In this document: positions 34,567-46,154 of the stretch, one piece after another
How the letters are laid out: each line of letters opens with the position of its first letter
How positions within the stretch are numbered: position 1 is the first letter of the stretch
DNA from: Carex sylvatica
Lineage: Eukaryota; Streptophyta; Magnoliopsida; Poales; Cyperaceae
Assembly (NCBI GenBank): GCA_964058845.1
Contig: CAXKVR010000044.1
Location: 1-64,000, forward strand
DNA length: 64,000 bases
Direction of reading: 5' to 3'
The notes under the pieces: generated by a model
What the model saw: the letters and a program-made list of their open reading frames with translations, nothing else
What the model was told of the DNA's origin: nothing
Databases searched by the model: none
Translations under genes and position numbers: made by a program

Positions 34567-35010
34567 GAGAAAGAGGTTGGCTACTCTACTTACATAAGCA
34601 TATGAGAGTATATTCTTATAAGTTATTTTTTGTTTTCAAAATTCAAAAATTCTATCTGAACTGTTAGATGTGATTTATATATTGAAATGTGTTTGGAGAC
34701 CAAATTTTATGTTTTTCTGAATATTTTTACTATTTATTAAGTCACTTTGAAAATCGCTGATCTAACGGTGGCTTCTGATTTTACTGTTTTGTTAAGCCAC
34801 CGTTGGATCAGTGATTTTCAAAGTGGCTTAATAAATAGTAAAAAAAATAAAAAAAAAATGTAAAATTTGGTCTCCAAGCACATTTCAATATAAAAATCAC
34901 ATCTAACGATTCATATTGACTTTTTGGATATTGAAAACAAAAAATGACTTATAAGCATATACCCTCATATACTTATGTAAGTAGAGTAGCCAACCTCTCT
35001 CTCTCTCTCT
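34567..35010. mobile_element. MULE-type MITE, d-type, complete
   Basis: GAGAAAGAGGTTGGCTACTC faces GAGTAGCCAACCTCTCTC. It has long near-perfect arms and the centre 'CCACCGTTGGATCAGTG' inverted. It is followed by a TATATATA junction into the next element. Confidence 0.78.
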
Positions 35011-35019
35011 ATATATATA

Positions 35020-35412
35020 GAGAGAGAGAGAGAGTTGGACTACGGTGCTTCGCAAAGTAAAGCGAGTATTTTACTTCATATCTATATCTTCAATTTCAAA
35101 GTTCAAAACATCGATCCAAACCATTCAAGTTGATCTTCATATTAAATTGTGCTTGGATACCAACTTTTACAATTTTTGAAATTTTTTTACTATTTTTTTA
35201 GAATTTTTTAAAATTAATGTTTTTGATGGTCCAGAATTTTCTGAAAAACAGTGATTTTTAAAAATTGTAAAATTTAGTTTCCAAGCACAATTTCATATAG
35301 AGATCAACTTGAACGGTTCGGATCGGCGTTTTGAACTTTGAAATTGAAGATATAGATATGAAGTAAAACACTCTCTTTACTTCACGAAGTACTGTAGGCC
35401 GTAGCCCAACTC
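35020..35412. mobile_element. MULE-type MITE, h-type
   Basis: (GA)n then GTTGGACTACGGTGCTTCGC on the left and GCCGTAGCCCAACTC on the right. The terminal cassette carries its own AAGTAAAGCGAG / CTCTTTACTT repeats. Subterminal blocks are present. It is the last element of the 33.3-35.4 kb cluster. Confidence 0.72.
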
Positions 35413-37375
35413 ATATATAATATTTAAATTGGAAACTTAAACAAATTAATTGAAAATGATTACTTTAAAATTTTCCGTCGTAGATTTAATATTAAATAAT
35501 AGTTTAGAAAATAGGACCGTTTGGGTACTTAAATGTTTTAGAAAATATGATAGTTTTCAAAATAATGAGTTCTGAAATTATAGTCAAAAGTTCAAAGCAT
35601 GGCTATAAATTATTCAATGCATACATGTTGATTCTTTTATTTTTTATATGTAATAAATTTATTTCATATTATAAAATAAAAAGAAATTGACAATATATAT
35701 TATTTAATATTTATTTCCAAACAAATTGTATATCAAATTTAGGTACAACTTGAAAACTAATTTCATGAAGCACTTAAAATTTTATAAAAAAAAATAATTT
35801 CGATACAGGGATTAGCTAATTGCATCCGCGGTCTTTCTAAAAATTGTTTTTATTAAAAGAAAAGTTATCTAAATCGTAATGAATACATTTATGACTTCAA
35901 TTTTATTTTTAAACATTTTCATATCATTCGTCAAAGTATCATTTTCAATATAAAAATACACGGAAGTCTAGTGATCTAATCTAACTAGTAAGGTCGTTTT
36001 CTTGCCAGTGAACAGTGACAAGGCTACGTGGCGCAACCTCCTCCGTGCAACATGACACCAGCCAATGCATTAGGTCATAGAGGCTGAGACCCAGCACAAT
36101 ACAAGCCCATAGGCCCACTAGCGCTTTTCCATCTCTGACCGTCCACGTGTCTCCATCACGCTCGAATTACTGCCGACCCCCATCCCTCTTATGAACTTTC
36201 TGAGGTGCTCGTGGTGTAGTCAAATATGTAGCCACCTTGCAATTATAAATTATATGAAAAATTGATGCGTAAATAAAAAAAAGTATGATTGCAGTAGGAA
36301 TTGGAATTAGTGGAGGGCTACATTATATGAAAATTTTCTGGATAAAGAAAATAAAAATGATTTTATATTAATATTTTACTACATGAGTTGCTACACGGAA
36401 ATTAACACATCGTTCCAGAGTGAAATATGTTGTCCAAATTCTTAGCCTCCACTCATGTTTCTTTTTTTCATTCCCCACTCTGAATTCCACTCCTGCAAAT
36501 TAATTTTGATAATAATAATATAATATAATAAGTGACAAAATAGGGTTTTGAAGCTCAATTTATGCTCCTATATGTTTCTAAACGTTTATATTATCCTACA
36601 AAGCATGAGTATTAGGCATATTCTCAGTTCAAGAGTACGTATTTGATGCATGCTATTTCGAAATTACTCTAATTGAAATTACTTTAATACATATGAAATT
36701 AATGGATTGCAGACGGAAGTAGAAAATTTTAATTGTGAACGCTGAAATTTAAAATACACAATATGTAATAGGTGAAATTAAATTCAAATCTTCATGCTTA
36801 TAAAATAGAGCTTGAATGACTGAATTATAAGTAAATATTTAATATTTTATGTCGACGGATTGGACTATATAAAAATAAAAAATAAAATTAAATTAAATTA
36901 AATTTTAATATATATAATTAAAATTAAAATTATAGGATCCGTCCCTAATTGGCAGCGAAACTTTTTTTGCACTGGAACAGTTTTTCCAGAAAAAAATAAA
37001 TAGGAGGAGCTTCTATTATATTTGCTTAGCAATTGTGATCAATCTGATTTTAATAATTAATTAACTGAAACAGAAAGAATTACCAAATTTTGAAGACCCA
37101 TTTATTTTGTTGCGGAAATATTTGAGTTGCTTATTTAACTATAATTATTTCCAAGGACACATATTAGTCAAACTAGCTAGTTTTTCTTGAGGGACAATTC
37201 AGTAAATTCCCACCACATAAGATATTTGTCATTGTGAGATATGGCTTATGTGAAGCACAAACACGGTTTCAGCTAGGACCTCCCTCCATTGCACAGCACA
37301 CAGCGCCACTGCCTCATCACCTCCTTCCAAACAACCAAATGTGAGTAACACCATCAGAAAGTACAACACAGATAC
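35413..37375. other. Upstream region of the Dof gene
   Basis: AT-rich except for a GC-richer island at about 36000-36230 with two ACGT-core motifs. No coding sequence is recognised. No convincing TATA box was found close to 37392. Confidence 0.4.
36026..36151. promoter_or_regulatory. G-box / ABRE-like ACGT motifs about 1.3 kb upstream of Dof
   Basis: TACGTGGC at 36025-36032 and CCACGTGTC (perfect CACGTG core) at 36143-36151 lie in a GC-richer stretch. Such motifs bind bZIP/bHLH factors. Whether they serve the Dof gene, an unseen transcript, or nothing is unknown. Confidence 0.35.
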
Positions 37376-37392
37376 TTCTAGAAGCTTCTAGA
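37376..37392 (+). promoter_or_regulatory. Perfect heat-shock-element-like palindrome at the Dof start codon
   Basis: TTCTAGAAGCTTCTAGA fits alternating TTCnnGAAnnTTCnnGA. The 16-bp core TCTAGAAGCTTCTAGA (37377-37392) is a perfect palindrome. It directly precedes and overlaps the A of the ATG at 37392. HSF binding is an inference from the motif only. Confidence 0.4.
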
Positions 37393-38054
37393 TGCAGGAG
37401 CTCCACTCCCTCGCGGGCCTAGCCGGCGCCTTCAGGCGGCCTAGAGGCTACCCTATTGCATTAGCACCTCAGGCACCTGTCAAGTGCCCCCGGTGCGAGT
37501 CGACAAACACAAAATTCTGCTACTACAACAACTATAACCTATCTCAGCCGCGCCACTTCTGTAAGTCATGCCGCCGCTACTGGACTCGTGGCGGCTTGCT
37601 ACGCAACGTACCCGTAGGTGGCGGTACCCGCAAAACCAAATCCAAGTCCAAATCCAAATCCAAACCATCTGCAAAATCACCGCCGAGTCATGATGCCTCC
37701 TCAACATCATCTTCAGTTGAGCATAACCCTAACCCTAGCCTCGACTCCAATCCTGCACTGCTGATCAACTCGACTGCACCTCTTACTTCGACCGAAGAGA
37801 TTTTATCAGAGACGGATGCGAGCCAGATTCCCATGCCGGATCCTATTGTTGGATTCGGCTTATTGGATCCAGGTCAGCAGATGGTGGTTACTGATAATTT
37901 GCCGTCTATACACGGAAATTTGTGCAATGAAGATGGGCTTAATGGGTCCGGGTTGTTGTTTGATGTAACTGGGCCCGTCGATCCAACCGTACAACAATAC
38001 TGGAACAACTGCGGCTGGGGTGATGCCGATCCATCATCCTTATATCTACCTTGA
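37392..38054 (+). CDS. Dof-type zinc-finger transcription factor
   Basis: Intronless frame encoding 220 aa. A Dof domain occupies residues 31-81. The single C2C2 finger uses Cys32, Cys35, Cys57 and Cys60 (C-x2-C-x21-C-x2-C; CPRC and CKSC), with the family hallmarks '[16 protein letters not shown]', 'RRYWTRGG' and 'RNVPVGGG'. Residues 79-96 form a basic Lys/Ser repeat (KSKSKSK), probably nuclear localisation. The C-terminal half is Ser/Asp-rich and ends '[12 protein letters not shown]', a tail type seen in Dof proteins near the DOF3.1/1.2 group (by memory, not confirmed). Dof factors bind AAAG in DNA and act in the nucleus. The start is fixed by a TAG in frame immediately upstream. The usual Cys in 'GGGCRK' is Thr here; it is not a zinc ligand. 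Confidence 0.95.
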   Translation: MQELHSLAGLAGAFRRPRGYPIALAPQAPVKCPRCESTNTKFCYYNNYNLSQPRHFCKSCRRYWTRGGLLRNVPVGGGTRKTKSKSKSKSKPSAKSPPSHDASSTSSSVEHNPNPSLDSNPALLINSTAPLTSTEEILSETDASQIPMPDPIVGFGLLDPGQQMVVTDNLPSIHGNLCNEDGLNGSGLLFDVTGPVDPTVQQYWNNCGWGDADPSSLYLP

Positions 38055-40862
38055 TAGTTAATACCTTCTTAATTTACGGTTAATTGAGTATTTTCTTTTC
38101 TTTTCTTTAATTTTCTTTGCTTTTTGTTTGTTATATATGTATGACTGACTCCTGTGTATTAATCACCTGCTTTTGGTTCTGTTCCCAAATATTTACATGG
38201 GAAAGGATTAAGAAACAAGAAAAATGAGATGGTTTGGGTGTATCAATCTCAATTTAATGTAAGTTTTCAATATGCCATTTTATTTTGTTGATGGATCATT
38301 AAATAGATTGATAAACAGTGATTAATCTCGGAAGGGATACGGAATTATTGTACAAGTGTTTGGTGGATGCCCAACCGTCCCATGAGCAGTAGGTAACTGT
38401 TATTTATTTGGATATATATATATATATTTTTTACTGTACTAACTGTTCCGGAGAACGGTTGGTGCAGAAAATAAATTGCCAAAGCACGCCTGGTTAGTTT
38501 GTTTGTTTGAACATTGTTTTGGTTTTCTGACAACATTCTGTTGGGCTGGTATGGATTTTGTTGGTACCAGAAGAGTATCTTCTTTTCTGAACCACCATAT
38601 GTTCTTTTTATTTATTTTTTATTTTTATTCTTGAAATTAATACTTATTTTATGCATTGTACATTTGTACTACTCTTTTTTTTTCTTCCAAATTTTCATTT
38701 TTATCCGGTATGCAGATATTATCTGCGCATTCTACAGAAGTAGTGGCATGCAGGTATTATCTGCACAATCATTTTGGTAAAATTTGGTACAGTTTGGAGG
38801 TCCTGGTGCGCATATAATACATTTGTGCCACCTCAAGGGTGCAAATAATAGCTGTGTTCCGGTTAAGAATGTAATTTTAAAAATATATCAACTCTGTATA
38901 TTATTTTCTTTTAAACGGTAACTAAAAAAATCCGGTTAACTCCAATTAACTTTTTTGCATTTTTGCATCCTTTTTCTTAGTATACTCCTTAATTTCATAT
39001 TTTCAACTGTTATAATGATTTGCTAATTTCTTATTTTTGTTATTGTATCTCCATACCTTTTTATCAAAAAATAGTAAGGACACGTTTTTTTCCATACCGA
39101 CTAATTTCTAAAGATTTTTACGACAAAGATCTTTATCAGGTAGATCTAATTTGACCTGGATTGATTTTCGACAATCTCCGCACACTAGCAGCCACCGCTA
39201 TGGCACCGTTCGATTGCGATTGATTTGGCCACAGTGGAAAACTCTTGTCAAGTTTCACTCAGTCATTCAGATCCGAACTGATTTACACCATGTGATTGAG
39301 ATCAGATCGTTCCTGGTAGCTTGGTTCTTTTGCTTTTCTATAATTGCACTACTCTGCTGTTGCATTTGGCATATAACTATGCTCTTCTTTTAGGTTTTTT
39401 TTTTTTATATCCAGTAAAAAATATTTAAATTTACTAAAGAACTCGTTACTTCTCCTTGATTGGGTCTTTCAAAAACAATATAGTTTTTCTGATAGTCAAG
39501 CATAATTATTTTACAAAAGAATGCTAAAGATAATATATGTAATGGATCATATGTTTTTGTTAACAAACATTCCAATTCTTGCCAATTGGAATAAATTCGT
39601 TTTTCCTTTATTTAGGATTTTAGTCTTACTGGATTGAACATCTGAGCATTAGCTTAGATTGGTTTGGCCCAAAAGCATTGTTGAGTAATAATTTGCAGTT
39701 TTCGGCCCCTTCACAAATTAAGAGAAACAAAAGTTAGATAAAAGATCATACAAATAGGGCCTATTACCTATTGGGAGTTCAGAGGTGAAGTGTTATTTGG
39801 GCAAGTCTCCCCAGTTTTACTCGCCGTTGGCTGAACAAATAAAAAGTAAAAAATATGTTTATCAGTTCTAAAAAAATTACTAACCAAAACCCTGAAAGTT
39901 GCTCTTGAATTAAGAAATTTTAACTACACTCACAACAACTTTCATTTAGCTTGCGCCATTATTCACACACACAAAAAAAAAAATTTCAAACATGTACTTT
40001 ATTATTCACACACTTAATTTGCCGAATTCACATCCTTTTCATTACCTGCAAAGGGAATCTTTTACAATTACTGGATCCGAACCATCCTTTTTAACTTGGC
40101 ACAAATCTCAAAGCCAAATTATACTGCCCCTGCGCTAGCCCGAATCACTAAACAGTGAGATTTAATCTCAAACCGTAAAGTATATGCCCATCCTCTACGG
40201 GATTGGAGAGGAGTTGAATCCTAATTTGCCTGTGTGCACGTCTTATTTGTGTTTGTGTGCGCACACGCATGTGTCTCGAGCTCTAGAAGTAAAACTTCAA
40301 CTGTTGAATTTAATCACAGAAGCTTAATTAACCTGAATTGTAATTCCCAAAATCCCAAGTGGGTTTGTTACCAGGTTCCCAAATAGTCAATTCAAGTTGG
40401 TATCGAAATTGATGCAATCTGCAGGTAAACACCAATTCGAGCCAATTTAATTAAGGATCATAAAAGCTCATAGGAAAAAAAAAGAAAAAAGAGAGAGACA
40501 TTTTTTATCCACATTCACGTTCCTTTTGATACAAAAACACTGGAAACTGCCGGAGCTTAAGCTACTGGGTTTAATCACTTTTCGAGTGTCCGAATTCAGC
40601 TGTTTGTGTTTCCCATAAATAAACAAATAAAGAAACTATGAATTTACAAAATGATAATCACAACAGAAGTCACCAGAAAAGTTGCTATGGCTCTTACTTA
40701 CATTGCACAATTCAAGGTGTCAATTTAAACAACCTTATAATCCTAGCCTGCCATTAATTAGACAGATGAGAGCAAAACTTTTTTTTTCTGCACTGGGACA
40801 GGGGCAGTGTTGGGGGTTTATCGGGAAGGGGAAAAACTTTGTTTGAGAAGTGATATTTAAAT
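38055..40862. other. Intergenic between the Dof gene and the FAFP-motif gene
   Basis: The first few hundred bases should hold the Dof 3' UTR. A short repeat (ATGCAG-A/G-TATTATCTGC) occurs twice at 38713-38731 and 38750-38765. Bases just below 40863 are the 3' flank of the minus-strand gene. No other gene is recognised. Confidence 0.4.
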
Positions 40863-42345
40863 TCAGTTGCAGCAGAAGAGTGCCGAACAACCTCTGCATT
40901 TAGAACGCCTCTTACCGGTATTTTCCATTTTCACAGGGCTGCTGGTCCATTCCCTAGGTAGCCTGTGCCCCAAAAATAAAATTGAATTTAATACAGATCC
41001 TGTTAATTTGTTAGGCATCAAGAGAAAAAAAACTGAATCCAGAGTAAAACTTACACAGGAAATGCAAAGGAGCGGTTACTGGTGCTTGTACTATCAGAGC
41101 GGTTCGAAATGCAGTCAGAATTTGGTATTGGGGAAGTAGGAGTAGATGGTATAGAGGCAGCAGTTGGGCCAGAAAGGCGTGAACTGTTTGTAGGTGAAGC
41201 CACTTCGTTCTGTCCTTTTTTCTCGCTAGGGTTCACAGGCTTTCCTCCTGTGCTCATATCGGTACCAAAACCAATATCTGTATCAGCACCGACCTCACCA
41301 GGGTTTTTGCTTTCGCTGTTGCTGTCATTATCAGCTGATTTTATTTCCTTTGGGATAGTATTGGGGGTGTTGGATGGCTTGTCAATAGCATTGTCAACTG
41401 TGGTTAAATCGGTTTGATTGGCTGTTGTAGTTTCATTTGTTAGAGTTGTTTCGGTGGGAATTTGGACAGCTGAATCCTAAAATTTGTATAAACTATTAAG
41501 TTGTTACTAAAATGGCAAAAATGGGGGCGGTTCCAAGCACTATATAGCTCACAAAGTGCATACCAGTACAAAACTGAAAGGAACTAGGCATGCTGGCTAT
41601 TGTACCTAATCTTGTTCAGAACCAATCATAATAAAACCGCAATATACCAGTACAGAACCAAAACATTGTGTGCAACTGCTGGTTCGGAATAGTGGCTGGT
41701 ATAGGGACAAGCCGGTTTACTGCAAAGAAGCATTCCCTGCTTGGGACAATGGCATTAACAATGGATAAACCACAACATGGCATACTCAAACTCACAAAAC
41801 TCCAGCCAAAAATCTCAATTTAGCTCAGTAAGCCATTCAGCCTAAATTTCAGAAATTACATGAGAGTGAAAGATTTCACTTGTACTTGTATAGATGGTAC
41901 AGGTACCCCTACTTTTGCAATAACCCCCGACATTTCAGGCAATACCAGTACCAAATCCTAGAGAAACAGTATGAACATGACGCAAAGCACATACCTCGTT
42001 CATCGATTTCTGAGGAATCCCAACAGAATCACTATCAACTCCCAATTTCTTTATTTTGATGGGCCCGCTTACATCCTTCTCGGATGCAATGGGCCCAGTA
42101 AGATCTTTCAGCGCAGGCTCCCTAGCAAGCTCCATGGCTAGCACACCACCCACAACAGAATGGTCAAAGTTCAGGGACATATTCCTTTCCATTAGAGGCT
42201 GTGTGCTCTCATCTACGCAGATATCTTTCACTGCCTTAGTGAACGCCTTCTCTGATGAGACCTCCTCTTTTACAATGATGCCGCCTTTGTTAGAGTAGAT
42301 CGAGAATTGCTGCTGGGATCCTCGGATGGAGCGGTCTTTCTCCAT
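40863..42345 (-). CDS. Unknown-function protein with C-terminal FAFP motif and Cys-rich tail, three exons
   Basis: Minus-strand exons 42345-41995, 41476-41055 and 40962-40863 give 873 nt (290 aa). Junctions are GAG|GTATGT, GT|GTAAGT and TTTTAG|GAT, CACAG|GCT, and all phases close. The protein is largely disordered: a Lys/Glu N-terminal part, then a Ser/Thr/Asn-rich middle, then 'SNRSFAFPVLPREWTSSP' (FAFP at 254-257), then a basic Cys-rich end (CRGC, CC at 280-289). The FAFP-VL-EW-SSPVKM block is one I associate with Arabidopsis gar2-related/BASL-like proteins, where an FxFP site docks MAP kinases; that link is tentative. The 5' UTR may contain an intron (donor near 43322, acceptor near 42371). 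Confidence 0.75.
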
Positions 42346-43908
42346 TGGAGGGTTTTATACATACACGCCTGGATGGCTGAGATTTGTTAGAATTATGCCC
42401 TGATCATCACCTTTGGGAAAGAAATAATTGCTCAGATTGTGGTATCGACCTATAAATGACAGCAAAAAATAATGGATGAATTTCATTTAATAGTTGCCTA
42501 AAAAAAAAGAAAAGGTTGATTTTTCTTGTGAAACAGATGCACTTATGATTATGAGCATATCACATTTTTCTGAACAGCACAAAATATCTAGATAGCCCAT
42601 GAATCATGACAAAATATCAGTTATATTTAAACATACAAAAATATTAATGACTAAAATACAATCTGCATAACGGATGATAGGAGATCAATCTTCTCACAGG
42701 GGATCAATACCTAAAAGAAAAGAATCAACATTACCCATGATAACATGGTCATATGAATGAATTATAAATTCCTCTGGGTTTCAGTAAAGAGCAAGAACCA
42801 CAAGAATCTACTTCGCCCGCTTTAGGAAGATCAATTTAGTTAATGCAATTTTTCTTTCTTCAAAAAGAAAATTGAACCAATATATTAGAATGTAGCCTAA
42901 CTTCAGAAAAAGTAACTTCAATTATAGCCAAAAAATTCTTGTTAGGTTGTTAGTACAGTCTTAAATATTTGAGAGGCCAGATAGAATTCACAATAGCATC
43001 ACAATTACAGAAGTAGCTCGATCTCTCTACTTGTTTAAAACAACCAAATATCTAATTCCTTAGTTAAAGTTTCATAAAATTTACATGTGATCAGTGCCCC
43101 TTTCCTATTACAAATCAAAATTTTCAAATTCAAGATGAATGTAGCAGCGAAGGAGCCAAATGACATAACTACAGATGATAAAATGCACACAATTTGATCA
43201 AAGTCGTACCAAGTCTTTTTAGGCTTAACAAGGTCAGGGACATAGATAAATCCCCTTCAATAAAAAATAAATAAAAAAATAAAATAAAAATCATCTAGAA
43301 AAAAGAGGGAATATAGGATACCTCGGATCCACTAAAGAGAAGGAAGCGCAGAGAGAGAGAGGTCATACGTCTCGTCAGGACAGAGAAAGAGAAGAGAGAA
43401 AGGAGAAGAGAGGAGAAAAAACTATTTGGGGTTTGGAATAAAGTAATTAGAGACGAGGTATGTCATGTGTCTGTTGCTTTCATTTGCAAGCAAAGTCAAA
43501 CAAAAAGGCGATGTAATTCGTCAGGATAAAACCACAGAGAAATGAGTAAAAGAGAATATTTTCTCCCGTGAGACGGTGAGACTGAGAAGAGAGCTGAGGA
43601 GCGTGAGTTATTTTTTCTCTGTAACGATAATTACAAGATTTATCTGTAGCGGGTTACTTTACCAAATTAATTAAGATACTTGTTCGCTACACGAATGTTA
43701 CATAAAATGATTGTACAGAAGACGAGAAATTCATGCCGGCCGTTTCACACGCGACAGCACACTACAAGTCTACAACGAATTCGCATCGTCTGAGATACCT
43801 CAAACTTTGAGTGTTTTCTGGAAAATCGCAACCGTTCAAATGCGTTCTGCACGAATCACTGCACGAATCACAAAGCATAAATAATAAGATTGACAATCTC
43901 CGAATAGG
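42346..43908. other. 5' region of the minus-strand FAFP gene and spacer
   Basis: A CT-rich (minus strand) stretch at 43330-43430 with many TCTCTC/TTCTCC runs looks like a transcribed leader with GAG|GTATCC at about 43322 as a possible donor. No protein-coding frame is supported. Confidence 0.4.
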
Positions 43909-44043
43909 CATTGTACAGGTCGGTCACGCAAAAATTGAGATATCTCGAAGGATACACACTACAACACTACTTAATGGGCAGCACTACTTAATGGGCAGAA
44001 GGAGAAAAAAAAAATTTAAATAAGAGTAACTTATGGTGAATAG

Positions 44044-44099
44044 AATTGGAACTCAAATCATTCCAATCACAAAATATAGCTTTAATCACTGAGCTATAT
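44044..44099 (-). other. tRNA-like / SINE-like stretch in each tandem unit
   Basis: On the minus strand TATAGCTCAGTGATTAAAGC resembles a pol III A box, followed about 30 nt later by TTTGAGTTCCAATTC, a B-box-like T-arm. The same occurs in units 2 and 3. It cannot fold as an intact tRNA. A SINE remnant is the best guess. Confidence 0.4.
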
Positions 44100-44102
44100 A
44101 TA

Positions 44103-44204
44103 AAATTCAATTAAATTTTTGTAAATAATTTTTTTTTATCAATGCAAAACAGTAGGGATGGCAGTTGCCTCCTTACCATCAAAAAAATAAATTCAATTAA
44201 ATTT
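44103..44204. mobile_element. 70-bp poly(A)-ended insertion with 16-bp flanking repeats
   Basis: AAATTCAATTAAATTT at 44103-44118 and again at 44189-44204 flank a 70-bp segment containing TAGGGATGGCAGTTGCC and ending CCATCAAAAAAAT. The layout matches a short retrotransposed sequence. It recurs in all three tandem units, so it predates the tandem amplification. Confidence 0.55.
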
Positions 44205-45164
44205 CTATATGCATAATTGAAATTTTTAAATTATAGAATAGCTTAATCATCTTTAACTAAACCTTAAATCAATATGGACTTATACTTTATATTACTACAA
44301 GGTCAAATCCTGTCAATTTTTAAATGAATTGAAGATTAGACATTGTACAGGTCGGTCACGCAAAAATTGAGATATCTCGAAGGATACACACTACAACACT
44401 ACTGTATGGGCAGAAGGAGAACAATTTTTTTTAAATAAGAGTGACTTATGGTGAATAGAGTTGGAACTCAAATCATTCCAATCACAAAATAGAGCTTTAA
44501 TCACTGAGCTATATATAAAATTCAATTAAATTTTTGTAAATAATTTTTTTTATCAGTGCAAAATAGTAGGGATGGCAGTTGCCTCCTTACCATCAAAAAA
44601 AAAATTCAATTAAATTTCTATATGCATAATTGAAAATTTTAAATTATAGAATAGCTTAATCATCTTTAACTAAGCCTTAAATCAATATGGACTTATACTT
44701 TATATTACTACAAGGTCAAATCCTGTCAATTTTTAAATGAATTGGAGATTAGGTATTGTACAGGTCGGTCACGCAAAAATTGAGATATCTTGAAGGATAC
44801 ACACTACAACACTACTGTATGGGCAAAAGGAGAACAAATTTTTTTAAATAAGAGTGACTTATGGTGAATAGAGTTGGAACTCAAATCATTCCAATCACAA
44901 AATAGAGCTTTAATCACTGAGCAATATATAAAATTCAATTAAATTTTTGTAAATAATTTTTTTTTATCAATGCAAAATAGTAGGGATGGCAGTTGCCTCC
45001 TTACCATCAAAAAAAAAATTCAATTAAATTTTTATATGCATAATTGAAATTTTAAAATTATAGAATAGCTTAATCATCTTTAACTAAGCCTTAAATCAAT
45101 ATGGACTTATACTTTATATTACTACAAGGTCAAATCCTGTCAATTTTTAAATGAATTGGAGATT

Positions 45165-46154
45165 ACTGCTTTACATTTTACAAAATAGTCATGGGGAGAA
45201 CTTAGTATCTGAATTTATTATTGTAATAATTAAGTCGCAGAAATTTCATGAATTATTATTTTCTATGGAGAGACAAAAGTTGGATTTTTACAAGATACAT
45301 TTAGAAGAATATAATCACTATCTTAAAAAAATAGCAAAAAGTTCACTTAAAATATGAAACAAATCCTTTTGTTAATTTTTGTGTGGGTCCAGAAGGATCA
45401 TTGATGGGCTTAACATTAGAACATTATCTATTTTATTGGTTTATTGATTTGAATATATAGTATAATTTTAAATATAGGTGTTCACTTATTTATAAATAAT
45501 ATAGACTAATATTTTATTGTTCATGTATATAATTAGAGAAGAGACATAAAATTGTCATGTAAAAGAGGAGCACATTTGGATTAACTTTAATCTGGATGAT
45601 ACACAAAGGGAAAATAAATGAATATTAGAAAAGGACAAGTTTCTTGATATTAATATAAAGGTGTTTATTTCCTTTTTTTTAAGCTAAAAAATTCACAAAC
45701 ATTATATATGATTCTCGCAAAGATTTAAATAGCAGTTATCGCGTCATAACAGAACGGTTAAAAAATAACACTTTGTCCATATAGCGCCGTTCTAGCACGC
45801 GACAGCGCGCTGTAGTGTTGGTAGTGTCATAATTTTTATGATCCGAAAATACTAGAGTGACGCTATAGTGCGCTATTCAGAACCTTAGATTCTTGTATTG
45901 ATTTTTAAATAAAGTATGCAATTTAAAATGTAATGGAGTTCACACATGTTTTTTTGAGTAAAAAAGAAAATCAAACATCAACAGATAATATCAGCGATAT
46001 TTCTAATCTAATAAAAAAATATTTTTTTAATTTTGTTCTTATTATTTGCAGTATAAAATAAAAAATATATCCTTCTCTAACTCTAATCTCCCGTTTTATA
46101 AAACTGTCCCTTTTTATCTTTGTCATAGTCAACAATCTTGAATTGTTCTCAAAA
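45165..46154. other. Intergenic, nothing recognised
   Basis: AT-rich with short frames only. Confidence 0.35.

Larger units (their letters stand above)
43909..45164. repeat. Three-unit tandem repeat, about 413 bp per unit
   Basis: The motif ATTGTACAGGTCGGTCACGC recurs at 43910, 44342 and 44755 (spacing 432 and 413). Unit 1 is longer because CACTACTTAATGGGCAG occurs twice in it. Units are highly similar from end to end, and the last ends AATGAATTGGAGATTA. Each unit contains a tRNA-like minus-strand stretch and a short poly(A)-ended insertion flanked by 16-bp repeats. Confidence 0.9.

Noticed and set aside
41082..41417. Plus-strand frame opposite exon 2 of the FAFP gene
   Set aside because: The minus-strand exon has perfect splice borders and phase; the plus frame has none.
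43909..45164. CRISPR-like or centromeric satellite array
   Set aside because: Units are about 413 bp in three copies without spacer structure; CRISPR does not occur in plant nuclei and three copies are too few for a satellite claim.
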